DNA of 64,000 nt. Source: Lepidurus packardi. Its lineage: Eukaryota; Arthropoda; Branchiopoda; Notostraca; Triopsidae. This document shows, in pieces, positions 21,870-33,200 of the stretch. Under the pieces are notes generated by a model. That model was not told the origin of the DNA, did not search any database, and saw only the letters and a program-made list of their open reading frames with translations. Where the stretch lies: assembly GCA_023053545.1 (NCBI GenBank), contig JAKZAN010000149.1, positions 1 through 64,000 on the forward strand, in the 5' to 3' direction. The position numbers and the translations under genes were made by a program. Position 1 is the first letter of the stretch. Each line of letters starts with the position of its first letter.

Positions 21870-24104
21870 ATGTCCAAACTCATTCTTCTTTCACTACTCC
21901 TCCTCTCTTCCAGACTCCAAGCATCCGTTATCGTCCCCAATGCCCAGCCACTAGCCAAGTCCCTCCTCGAAGACTCTGACATTAACGCCCAACAAATCAA
22001 GACCGCTGTCTAGAGCCTCCAATCTCAATTTACTGCCTCCATCGCACAGAAGAATGCCGAACGGGCAACAGCCTCCGCCAACCTCAAGATCACTAATCTT
22101 GTAACTGGATAAAAAAACAAAGTTCAGGGTATATAAAATGTGGTGGAAGGCCACAAGAATGTGGTGAGCGGCAAGCAAATCGATATTTCTGGCAGCTAGA
22201 ATAACATCAGAGGTCTGAACGCTACTGTTATCGGCAACCAAAACACCTTGGTCAAGGGCAAAGATGTGTTGATTAGTGGAAATGCCAACACTGTAGAAGG
22301 CAGCACAAACACTATCTTGGGAGACAAGAATCTTGTTTCCGGAAACACCAATACGGCAGTCGGTGCCGAAAATATTATCAAGGGGGATAAAAATACCCTG
22401 GTCGGTGACCAGTCAAAGGTCTTCGGCAGCAACAATATAGCAGTAGGCAACAAGAACACCATCAAAGGTAGTGACAATCTCCTGAAAGGACATGAAAACA
22501 CCATCACTGGGGGCAGCAACGTGGTCAAAGGCAACAGCAACGAGGTAACAGGAGACTCCAACAAAGTTTATCTCGACTCCAACAAGGTCGCAGGCAACAG
22601 CAACTCGGTCTTCGGAAACGAGAATGCGGTCATCGGAAATGAGAACGCTTTGAAGGGAGACAAAAATATGGTCAAGGGAAACCAAAACGAAGTTGAGGGT
22701 GACAAAAATACAATCTCAGGAAATAAGAACAGCATCACCAATGGGTCGAGCAATGTAGTTGCAGGCAGCTCAAACATACTCAAGAACGCCAGTGAAAACT
22801 CGGTCTCTGGTAATAAAAACGAGATCACTAATGGAAACAGGAATGTCGTTGCAGGAGACCAAAACTCTCTTCAAGGTGACGCCAACACAATCGAAGGCAA
22901 TCTAAATGTGGCCAAAGGCAATCTCAATCAGCTTTCTGGAAACTCCAACGTTTTGGAAGGAAGCTAAAACAAAATCAAAGGCGACCTCAATAAGGTCAAA
23001 GGAAACAAAAACGAGATATTGGGTAACACTAACGAAATTGCAGGTAGTACCAACAAAGTACAAGGCGACTAGAACAAAGTCAAAGGTAACGAAAATGTAA
23101 TTACTGACAACAAAAACACCGTCGAGGGAAACAAAAACAGGGTTGCCGGAGGAAACAACGTCATCTCTGGTGATATGAATCAGGTTGGTGGACTTAAAAA
23201 CACTGTCAGTGGGAACAGAAACTAAATCGAGGGAGGCAGCAACTGTGTAAAGGGTCAGGAAAACAAGGTCGAAGGTACTCGCAATTAGCTGGAAGGCAAC
23301 AAGAATCTTGTTAAGGGCGCTGACAACACCGTCAAAGGTAGCTAAAACACTCTCAGCGGTCAGAGTAACAAAGTCGTCGGCGACAAAAATGTGATGAAGG
23401 GTGACGAAAACACTGTTGTCGGATCGGAAAACTCACTGAAGGGAAACCAGAATACAGTTCAGGGCGACAAGAACTCAGTAAGTGGTGATACCAACACTCT
23501 CAGCGGCAAATAAAACATTGTAGAGGGTAACTAGAACTTGATCAACGGAAACAAAAACACTTTGGCTGGAAACAAAAATCAGATTGTGCACGGTGATAAT
23601 AACCAGGTCAAGGGAGACGAGAATGTTCTGAAGGGCAGTAACAACGGTGTCAACGGCAACAACAATGAGCTTATTGGCAACGCTAACCAGATCAAAGGCC
23701 ATGAAAACAAGATCAAAGGTGACAACAATGCTGTCATCGGAAACCTGAATCAGGTGGCTGGTCATTTTAATACTGCTAATGGAAACGAAAATAAGATCAA
23801 GGGTAGCAACAATATGGTCAGCGGCGATCATAATGCTCTTCAAGGCGCCAAAAACGCCATCAAGGGTGGTGACAACACCTTGATCGGAAACGAAAACACC
23901 CTATCGGGTTCCAGGAATAGTGTGCTGGGTTCAAACAACAATTTACTGGGAAATAAAAATGTAGTAGATGGTAAAGCTAACTGCATTAGCGGAGACTTCA
24001 ACAGGATCAAAGGCCAGGAAAACAATGTTAAGGGAGGTGGTAACCATGTGTCAGGAGGTGGAAATCATGTTAGCACCGAATTCAACGAAGAAGACCTATA
24101 CTGA
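21870..24104 (+). CDS. secreted heptapeptide-repeat beta-solenoid-like protein
   Basis: One intronless frame of 744 residues. Signal peptide at residues 1-18 (LILLSLLLLSSRLQA); short helical linker (about 20-85) with KSLLEDSDINAQQ; then about 90 heptads of the pattern N-x-(V/I/L)-x-G-(N/D/S)-x to about residue 738; a short acidic end (EFNEEDLY). Typical units: GNSNEVTGDSNKV. The spacing is almost perfect, interrupted only by slips such as ITNGSSNVV. Two heptads per coil would match the 14-residue turns of left-handed beta-rolls such as YadA heads, which suggests a long rigid rod. Function is inferred only: extracellular adhesin, cyst-wall or ice-binding-like protein. In-frame TAA/TAG Gln codons fall in the variable x positions. 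No Cys in the repeats except one or two. Confidence 0.88.
22141..24088 (+). repeat. about 90 tandem 21-base coding repeats
   Basis: The heptad N-x-hydrophobic-x-G-x-x repeats every 21 bases over about 1.95 kb. Unlike the discoidin array, the nucleotide copies are highly diverged while the codon pattern (AAC/AAT at position 1, GGN at position 5) is preserved, which indicates long-term selection on the protein rather than recent expansion. Confidence 0.9.
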
Positions 24105-24321
24105 TGAACAGTAGCATTTATCGCTTATTTAGCCTCGATTTATGATACTTAGACTATAATACTTTATTTCGATGGAGGGTCTATTAGAAGGTTAGCGAAC
24201 ATCTCACAGCTGGGAATATGCTAAGAATAAAAAGACACCTATCTACTCTCAAGCTAATGAATCATAGTCATCACTCCTACCATACCTGTTGTCGAAGGTT
24301 AAATTCATCGGGTCAAAAGCA

Positions 24322-26513
24322 TCAAGGTGCCAATGAGCCACCAGTGGCTTTGTTTTTCGAGAGTTGTCGCGTAATCCTGCCACTTTGTACGCTTTCCAAG
24401 TTGGAATTCGGCTCTTTTCCCATCTCCTCAGCCTCGATGTAGATTTTGAGAGACAGAGGATCATTGCGAGCGTCTTAACGGAGATGAGCGAGATCGGCGA
24501 TTGAATTGAGGATCTTAATGATGCGTTCCGGGAGGACTTCGGGGAAGTATTTTTTGATGGTTTCATCTAGAAAAGAGTCGATGGATTTGATATGGTTGGG
24601 GAATAGAGATACATAACTCCTTTTTCTCAGTGCGGTTCCATGTCAGTCTTGCCATGAGATTCTTTTTCTTCTCATTTTTTTCATTATCGTACTCTACAAA
24701 ACAAGTACCCACAAGGTTAAGCTTTGAGAATGCCTCCTTACCTCTTTTGTTGATATGGAACTCAGGTAGATACGCCTGGAAAGTCGTGCCAGTCCGAATT
24801 TTACCGTGAGCATCAGCGTATCTCGGTGCAGAGCTGTTGGTCTTGTTCCTGTCTACATCTCTCTTCTCTCGATGGGCGCCCATCGTGTGTGGTCTGTCCC
24901 TCTGCATGGCAGCGTCCTTGCTGGGCATTTCCCTCTAACGGACTTCTTTGGTTGTTGTCCAATCCTTTTGGAGTACAGTTTCTTTAATATCTCTTGTATC
25001 AATAATAATCTGTGTGGTATTGGCATTTCTTTTTGAAATTTTCTTGAGTTTGATTTTAGTGGCATTTCTATCTCCCTCTGAAATAGGGGTATCATTGTTA
25101 AGCGTCAACTGTGCACTCTTCTGAACTGCCTGCTCTTTTAATTTAGTGTTTGAAGAGGTGTTCAAAGTCGTCATGTTCAGATATGCCCCAGGCTTATTCT
25201 TTGTCAGATTCGATGTTTTGTTTAGCTGACCTATAGTTTTGCAAGTAATCAACCCTCTCGAAGGTTTCCTATTGCTAAGCACATTTGTAGCAGAGTGTCT
25301 TGTATTTGCAATACTGTTTGATGTTATATTTTGTTGCAGACTCGGAAGAGGAATAGGGGGCTTGTCAAAGTTCAAAATAGACGAAGGCGTAGACTTCAGG
25401 GGCGGAAGTTAGATGGGGCTGATAGAGCTCGAACCCTTCTTAGCAAGGTTAGATCCAGATTTAAAGTTAGCCTTTGGAGGTTGTTGATTGGGCTTATTGT
25501 CTACTGGATTTGAACTTGGTGAAGAAGGAATGATAATCGGATTTTGGGGCTTGGACTATTTCTTATTTTTGGCAGAAGGAGCAATTACAGGCTTTGGTGG
25601 CTCGTCATCAGAATCACTTAGAATGATGAGTTAATGCTTGGGCCTAAACGTTAAGGTGAGAAGTTGATAAAGATGAAGAGGTTGATGATTTAACAATGAG
25701 GATGTCGGGTTGGAGTGGAGTGGATGTAAGGATTGAAGCGGGTAAGGAGTTAGGATGATTGATTGATTTTTCTAAATGTTACGCTCAATGGCTGAGATTT
25801 TAGTGAAAATTATCGGGAGTGCTAACATATATTTTTTGCGACACTGAAGTGCTGCCCTTACCCACTGCTTCAAACCTACCCTCAACCCCCTGTCCTTAAG
25901 ATTTCAAGTATCTTTACTTTTCTTTCTTCCGGATGTCGTTGTTCAACACTACCATATTTGTTTGATCGTGTTTGTAAGAGCCTCTTCGCAGATGTTCGAT
26001 GTCTGAAACACTTATATTCACTATATATCATACCTGGCGCAGAGGGGGGTGCTACTCCACCAGCTGCCACAAATGGCATGTGGTGAGAATTTGGCATCGT
26101 CGGGAAACTCGGACTCGAATAGCCTCGGGAATAATAGAGTGGGTTGTAAACCCTTTCGTAGAGCTCAGGAGGTTGGCGATAGTCCATTCCAAGGCGTGGG
26201 TCATAGGTGGGCATTGGTTGCTAAGATGGCAATCAAAATTGATAAGTCGAGCATGTGAGCGTATTGGATGCTGATAAAGGTGTTTCTATACCTGGTATGC
26301 GCCGGGTACGCCCCTCGAGCATAAAAAGAGTTGAAATTGAAGCTTTTTGATCATCTCAATGTCAGCATTCAAAGGGTTCCAGCTGTGCATGGGCACAGAC
26401 CCCATGGATGAGCGTGCATAATGGAGGTCTGGTCGCGGTCCAACCGTAGGCGGACCAGTGGTAATATCAGGGTAGAAGGCGCCGTTGGGTTTAGGGAGCT
26501 GGTTCGGATTCAT
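24322..26513 (-). CDS. proline-rich protein with SUMO-interacting motif (joined model)
   Basis: Six exons: 26292-26513, 26034-26220, 25918-26002, 24742-25643, 24613-24693, 24322-24566; 573 residues, phases closed. The N-terminal part is P/Y/G-rich (NPLYYSRGYSSPSFP), as in RNA-binding or scaffold proteins. After the third splice comes LIILSDSDDEPPKP, a textbook SUMO-interacting motif (hydrophobic core plus acidic serines), then a long disordered region, a basic stretch (KKKNLMARLTWNRTEKK) and a helical C-terminus (YFPEVLPERIIKILNSIADL). The intron 25644-25917 (274 bases) is far longer than the others. Alternative: two genes, the upstream ending at TGA 25795-25797 and the downstream beginning at an unidentified start. 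I prefer the joined model because the downstream part has no in-frame ATG of its own except one overlapping the upstream gene. Confidence 0.5.
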
Positions 26514-27409
26514 GAAGATGTAGAGACGGAGTTGCAGGAAGGAGTCGATTTTCGTATTATATATATTTATAGGTGTGCCCAAATACTCTATTTAAATAAG
26601 CCAGCAGCAACACATAGGAATGGTGAGCGTGCCGATGGCGCGAGGGTGAAGTGTGCTGGGCTAGGGGCAGCAATGAAGGATATGCAGGAGAAATGTCTAT
26701 GTTAGAAAATGGGCGTGGAAGGAGAAGGAAGGGGACAGAGTCTGGGGTTGGAAGAAAAGTGTAGAAGCGTTTTGGGAATGTGGTGGGGGGACAAAGGTTA
26801 AAAATTTGTGTGGTGATTTCGGGTAGCACACAAAATATTTGGAAGTTTAATAAAATCTAAAAGTGTCCACGCAGCTATTAAACTCCATAAACGGTACCTT
26901 CCATTTTTATCCTCCTGTCCATACTTTAAGGCTCTCCCTTGTCGCACTTCTAATCCTCGTGCATCAGCAGATTATCTTCATTCAACCTCCATCCATTGTT
27001 CGCCTAAGAAAACCCTGCTTATTCGTTATGGCCTTATTATGTCGGTCGTGGTAACTGTGCTGTTTTGGCATGAGAACAGCACGCAGTCGATGGGAAAAGC
27101 CAGGTAAGAATGAAAAGGGGGTGGGGTGAAAGTAAGTTGACAAAAAAAGGGGAGAGCTTAAGTTGGATAAATGTGGTTACACTTTTTGCGTTGATGGGCA
27201 TTATAATGGAAGAGTTGAATATTCCAGATATTTTAAATTAGAGTATGTTGGTGCTTATTTATGGGTGTGCGATGAGTGATCTATTATAGTTCCGTTTGGG
27301 ACTTATTAAAAGTCTTCAACTCTTTCCTATCCTTCTTTACTTACTTCACCAATATCTGCACTTCAATACAAACAAAAATACCTTATTCTCATTTAAAAAT
27401 CCACAACCA
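26514..27409. other. long intergenic region
   Basis: About 900 bases between two minus-strand genes. Plus-strand purine-rich and T-rich tracts; frames here are short or composition-driven and I see no supported gene. It should contain the promoter of the 24322-26513 gene and the 3' flank of the zinc-finger/TPR gene. Confidence 0.45.
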
Positions 27410-29938
27410 TCATATCCGTTCCTTTATGTTCTTTTCCAACTATAAGTAATCCTCCGTCTCCCCACCCAGCCTAAGTGCCTCACCGATGTACTACTTCGCC
27501 TTCACGTACTCCTCCTGCGTGTATAAGCACACTGCTGCGTTGTACATCGCCTCTGCACTGTTCTTGTTCAGCTCGATGCTCTTCAAGTACTGCTCTACGC
27601 TTTTCTCATACATCCCAATACTAAAATATGCATCCCCCAGATTTTTATAGATTTTATCCAGTTCCTTAACTTCCAGACACTTTTCCAGTATAGGAATCGA
27701 CTATGAGTACCTTCCCAGCATTATCAGTGCTGCTCCTTTGTTGTTCTGGATGTGGATGTAGTTGACGTGCCTCTGGTTCTATAACTCAACCTGCTCCAGG
27801 ATTTTATTGCATACCTTCAGGCACTAGACAGGTTGTCCTGTCTCTAAAAGTAAGAACGATAGGTACTCGGCCGCTGAAAGATTATTCTGGCTGCATTCTA
27901 GAGCCCTTTTGAGCAGAGGAATGGCTTAGTCAGTTTCAAGAGAAAGAGACTCTGTGAGGAGTTTGATTGACTTTTCTTCGCTTGAGGTCAGCTTGAAGCC
28001 ATCTTTTTATTGGCTTGCGATTTCGATTTATGTGGGCTTCCTCGTCCTTTTAGACTTATTGATTTAAGGACTCTAGATTTCCTGTCCACTATTTTCCTCT
28101 TGGATTGTGTCAATAACATCAATCTTTCTGCTATTAGAAGTGACAGTGCTAGCGGGAGGCAGATTGTTGCCGGCTGTCGGACTAGTATCAGCATTATTCT
28201 TCTTCTATGATGTTACTGATTCTTTTCGTTTAAGTCGAGTGACAGCAGAGTTATTCCCTGTATCGATTGAAAAGTCTCCCACTATGGGTAGTACGATTGC
28301 TCTATACTCATTTTTAATCGCAAATCCCGGAGCCAATGCTTTGTTGCTTTATGCTGCAGGTAGCTTAGTATTTTTCATACCAGAAATCTAGGAAGCTTGC
28401 TTAGAAAACGGAAGTCTAAGTTGGTTTTATCCTAGATTTAAAGAAGGTGTGAAGGTATCGTCCATTTCAACGTTGGATCTGGAGTTGGGTATAGACAGGA
28501 GTTCGAGGTTGTGTTGAGGCTGAACAGGAGCAAGTAAAGTATTGGATGTTTTGTAATCGGGAGTATCCTTGGTGGATTTTGTGCGAGAATTAAGGGTTGA
28601 GTAGTGGTATTGAGGTAAAGAGGCCGGTTCGACAATCTTATATTCCTTTTCCTTGAAGACAGATATCATGGGGTTCGGACTTGCGAAAGTGCTACTAGGG
28701 GCATGGGCACTGGTCCAACTGAGCTATCTATTATTACCATTCGACATTAGGCTCAATAAGTTCTTTTTCATTTCATTCAATTGAGATTATTTTTTATCAT
28801 AGTCTGAAAAGGTATTCTCAGCACAGGCCGGAATAGTCAGAGGACTTGACTATCTTAAAGAATGTCTATTGCTACCCTCCCCTTCTTGTGTGCCTGACGA
28901 CTGACTAGTCACTGTCATATTCGTGGCTGGCGTGGTTGTAGCAGTCTCGCCACCTGAGGATAACTCGTGTAACTGAGATTTATGAATGAGAGGATGTATG
29001 GAACTGCTGATATATCCGAACCGATTAACAGAACTGTCTGTACCTTCTGCATCACCAGAACCTTCAGCCTTTATTCTGCTTGGATCGATGTTGGAAGTTT
29101 TAGAAATCTCGACCTCATGTCTTTTGGTTTCGAGTATTTTTTTTTGCAACTGTTCTAGTGTGAGATCAGGGCTTAATGGATTGAATACAGAGGCTGTATT
29201 TCTGGGAGTGGTCTAGAGCTTGCTATCGCTGGTCAGAATGTTGTCAGTAAAGTAAGTGGCCGTTGTATTGCGAGATCTACTGAGGCTGAGTTCTTCATGT
29301 CTGCTGCCTGATAAAAGAATTGGATCAAGCTGAGTGAATAGATTCCTAATTTTGGTTTCGATGGCGGTGTCTGGTTTGAACTGCGCAGTAGTCGCAAATG
29401 TTCTCAGTTTGGACTCGAGTGAAGCAACGGTGTTAAAAACTTAGCTGAGTGTGTTTCTATGCTTGCGGACAGCTTCTTCGTACAGGAGCTTCTCTTCGGC
29501 ATCGATTTATTCGGCTACCAGTCTGCTGGTTATGTCGTAGAACTGTTTGAACTCCTTCTGAGACACTTTCTTATATTCCTTCTTCTTGAGCTTTTTATAC
29601 ATGTTCACCAGACCGTACTTCGATAGGTACGGGTAACACAGCTCTGTCCGCACTTTCTTGTCCAAGTCGTCTACGAAGTTCACGAAACCTACTTTCACCG
29701 CATTGAAGTAGTCGTGGATGTACTGGTCTAGGTTGCTGACTTTGGGTTTGGTCTTTTCTGTGTCCATCTTGAACTTCCTGAGGAGTGCTTCTACTTACTT
29801 TTCATCGAGGATGATACTGGGCCCGACATGATTGTGGTATTTGTTGATGCAGCGGTCACAGCCCGCGCTTTCACGCCAGACACAGCATTCGGTGGCGCAG
29901 AATTTGTTGATTTTTTCCATATGCTCGCAACGGTCCAT
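27410..29938 (-). CDS. zinc-finger, coiled-coil and TPR protein
   Basis: A single uninterrupted exon of 842 residues with many TAA/TAG Gln codons; every segment lies in one frame. Residues 1-45 are a Cys/His cluster resembling a B-box zinc finger (MDRCEH..., FCATECCVWRESAGCDRC, NHVG). About 55-175 is a charged helical region (YLSKYGLVNMYKKLKKKEYK). About 180-640 is low-complexity and serine-rich. The C-terminus (about 680-835) holds four or five TPR repeats, e.g. NNKGAALIMLGRYSQSIPIL, YKNLGDAYFSIGMYEKSVEQ and EAMYNAAVCLYTQEEYVKAK. B-box plus TPR is an architecture I know mainly from ciliates. A scaffold in trafficking or cilia is plausible but inferred. Confidence 0.78.
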
Positions 29939-30277
29939 GGGAGTGATGTGGGGAGTGGGATTGTTTGGTTTCTAAGTCTATATGTATATTTTAGGGTTTA
30001 CGAGTTTATTGTTAATTTTGCCAACGATGCCTCCCTCGCCAATATTATTTTAGTAATAATATCGAGAATCAAGGATGCTTTCACGCCAAACCCTTGATCC
30101 CACGTCCGCCATCTTTCTACTCTTCCCATATATGTCTCATCTAATCATACACCCTTGCATCCCATTCCCTTATTATCCTTGTCTGTTCTTCCACTCTCCC
30201 ACTATTCACTATTCGTGGTTCTTTTCAATCTCTATATTATTATATCATCTTCACTCAAATTACACTTTATAAACATC
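29939..30277. promoter_or_regulatory. divergent promoter region
   Basis: About 340 bases between the start of the minus-strand zinc-finger/TPR gene and the start of the plus-strand gene at 30278. AT-rich near the right end (CTATATTATTATATCATC). No gene seen. Confidence 0.4.
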
Positions 30278-33200
30278 ATGCTCAACATCTTCCTCCATAA
30301 AACCCGCTCTTCTCTTCTTAGAGCTTTCCTCACCCACAGGCCTACTCGCTTCCTCTCCCTTCAATCACCTGAAGATGAAGCACAACAAACTCTTCAGTAA
30401 ACCACAGAAGAAGCACCCGCAGAGGTCATAGATGCTGAAGGTGAGCTCCAGGCAGAAGAAGCTGTGCCACCCGCACTAACTAACAGGAAGCCCTCTGATA
30501 CGATTCTGGATGATCCCTCCACATTGTATTTAACGCGAGAGGACTTCTCAACAGCGATCGAAAATCAGTTGAAGTGGATGGAGTAAAAGTATCCACTTGA
30601 TCCGTTGAGCCTGGCGAGCATGAGCCGAGATACGCTAAGTTCGGAAGGGCTGTCGCTGCAGGAGGAGTGGAGGCGGCTAGTTTCCAACAAAAGAGATATC
30701 AACTCCTTCAAAGTCACTCGGCTGGCTCGGATGATAATCAATAAGAGAGAGTATCAAATCTTCGCCGACGACCTCGCGTAAACGACTTGCATGCAACTAG
30801 ACTGTATTTTAATGCATATGTAGGATCCTTTTTAAATATGCGTCTCCAGATTTGCTGCTGTCGATGCCTGAGGCTGTCAATGTGCAGTATCCTTTGGGTA
30901 TGGCCGTGGCCTGTGCTCTCTTCTCCAATGCTTTCTAGAAGCCCCTCCCGAGTCACATCTCTCTGATGAAGCGGCTTGCATGCATTAAGAACCAGGATAG
31001 ATTCGATATTGATTTAGTGCCTGTGAAGGCTCGACAATTGTAGCAATTATTGCTACTGAATGAGAACAGTCAGGTTTTCGTTGACGGGCTGGAGTTCTAC
31101 TACAGGATTTACAGTTTGTTCCCGCACAGTGCGCCCGTATATTACTACCCACCATCCTAACTTTCTCTATATATACGATTCTAGGGAGCAATCGACATCA
31201 ATAAATTTATGGCTCATGTCGCTAAGCTGAGTTTCGGCTAGCTTATCCACAGCAATCGCGACCGGCAATCAGTTACTCAGTCCAGCATCATTGATGTAAT
31301 ATCCACCTATGCCCAACGGTCGCCGTTGTTCTCGTATTTTCTGGCTGAGGTATTCTTCATGGCGAATACTTACGAGGAAGGAGTCCAACATTTAATTCTA
31401 ACTCTGATGTTGTTAGCTCGTATTGACTACTTTGCCCGACGTCCTAGTACCATATAAAACTCGCTTGAAGATTTGCTGACGAGGCTGCCTCGAAATACCT
31501 TCCGGAGCAATTTTGAAAGCAAGCTCCTAAATATTTATCATGCTGTGGACAAAGATGCTTACCAGTGCTACAGATCGGAGCTTTAAAGATTTAATCTATT
31601 TGATACCACACATGTGGCTCCTAAAATCTTCACTGTCCTCGACTATGCGTACTACCACACAAACGATTCTTCGTCATCTATTCAAATATGTTATGGAGAT
31701 TTCCTAATCGCTAAATTCCATCCCCAACACATTGTCCCTTCCAAAATTCTAGAGCTTAACGAGACACCCAATCAGGCCAAGGTTTCTTTGCAGAGAATAA
31801 TGGATTCAGAGGAGGGTCGAAGATGGTTAGCATCATCGTAAGGTCTATTCCTGACTCGTCTGTAGAATGTCTTTGGAGCAGATAATCCCGAGATGAATGG
31901 GCTGAGAGTGTCACTCCAAAACTTTGTGAAGGACAGCCTAGCATTGGACCAGTTTACCTTGAAAGACTACGTACAGTTCATCGAGAATAATGAACACTAT
32001 AAGCAAGCGAATGAGAGATACTCAGAGCAAGTAGATTTAAAGAACAAAGAGAGGGCACGGATAGGGCTGAATGGTTTGCCATTGAATCGAAGTGTTCAGG
32101 AGATGATGGGTCTAATGAGTCCTACACCGGAGAAAACCGAAGAATAGGAGAGTTACACATTCTCAGATAACGACAACGAGCTCTCTCATCTGCTAGGGGC
32201 GACAGTCAAGAATAATTATAGGGTGTTGGAGGCCAAACTACAGAACATATTGAGGAATGCAAATGTAGAGAGTTGGTAAGCATATCGACACTTTAAATAG
32301 AAAACCATACCTACTCTTCACAACTTCACCGAAGAGCAAAAGGCTCTCTACCTTATGAGTCATGGTTTAAGACACTATCATCAATACTCCAGACCTAAAA
32401 GACTCAACGAAGTTCTAGAAACAGCCCAGGAGAAGGAAGAAAACCAAGTCCTTAGAAAAGAGAGATATCGTGCTACTAATGAGGCGAGAAGATCAGTTCG
32501 TCACAATCGAGGGACTGCAGGATTCAGCACAGCTAAGACTGTTCCCTAGAATGACGGCTTCAGCTCTTATCTGAATGTCGTCGGCAGTATTGATCAGCAA
32601 GTCAAGGATGCCCATATTCGCGAGCAGCCTTAATAGCTTCTAACAATTTCTAATGTCGTATAAAAAATCGAGAATATGAAAAATAAGATTTCTAAATCCA
32701 AAAGCCTTGTGGAAGCCGTCAAAGTTCTCGGATAAGACAACATATATCATCAACTATTTGTAGACTCCATGCTTGCTGTACCTGTTCTTCCCTTCTTTAA
32801 CTCTGGTCGTGATCTCTTCATAGGTACTTTCTTCTATGGTTGTGCTGCAGAGGTAGCATTAAAGTAAGACCCCAATCTCCAAGCCTATTTCGAGTCTTCG
32901 ATTGGGTTGGTAGACAAAGACTATAACAAATACTTGTAAAAGACGTTATACCCATTCGAACTGTCGGCACAAGCCTACAATGTGCTTCTATCTGACCAAA
33001 TAGCCAAATTCAATCGACTGCATTTTAAAAGAATACTTTCTCACCTTCTGAGATTCTCGAGCAAGCTAGAACAGGATACTGCTGAAAAGATCACAAGCTT
33101 AATCGTAAAGGAGCGTTCGGGTATTATTTTGCTGGAATTCGTATGTATGATCGCGAAGAAGAAGCTGCAAATCTCTGAAGCTACTTTCGGAGTCCTCGTA

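Noticed and set aside
22196..24025. Hydrophobic minus-strand frames opposite the heptad repeat
   Set aside because: Antisense of the AAC/GGN repeat pattern, which yields Val/Leu-rich frames automatically; the plus frame has the signal peptide and regular heptads.
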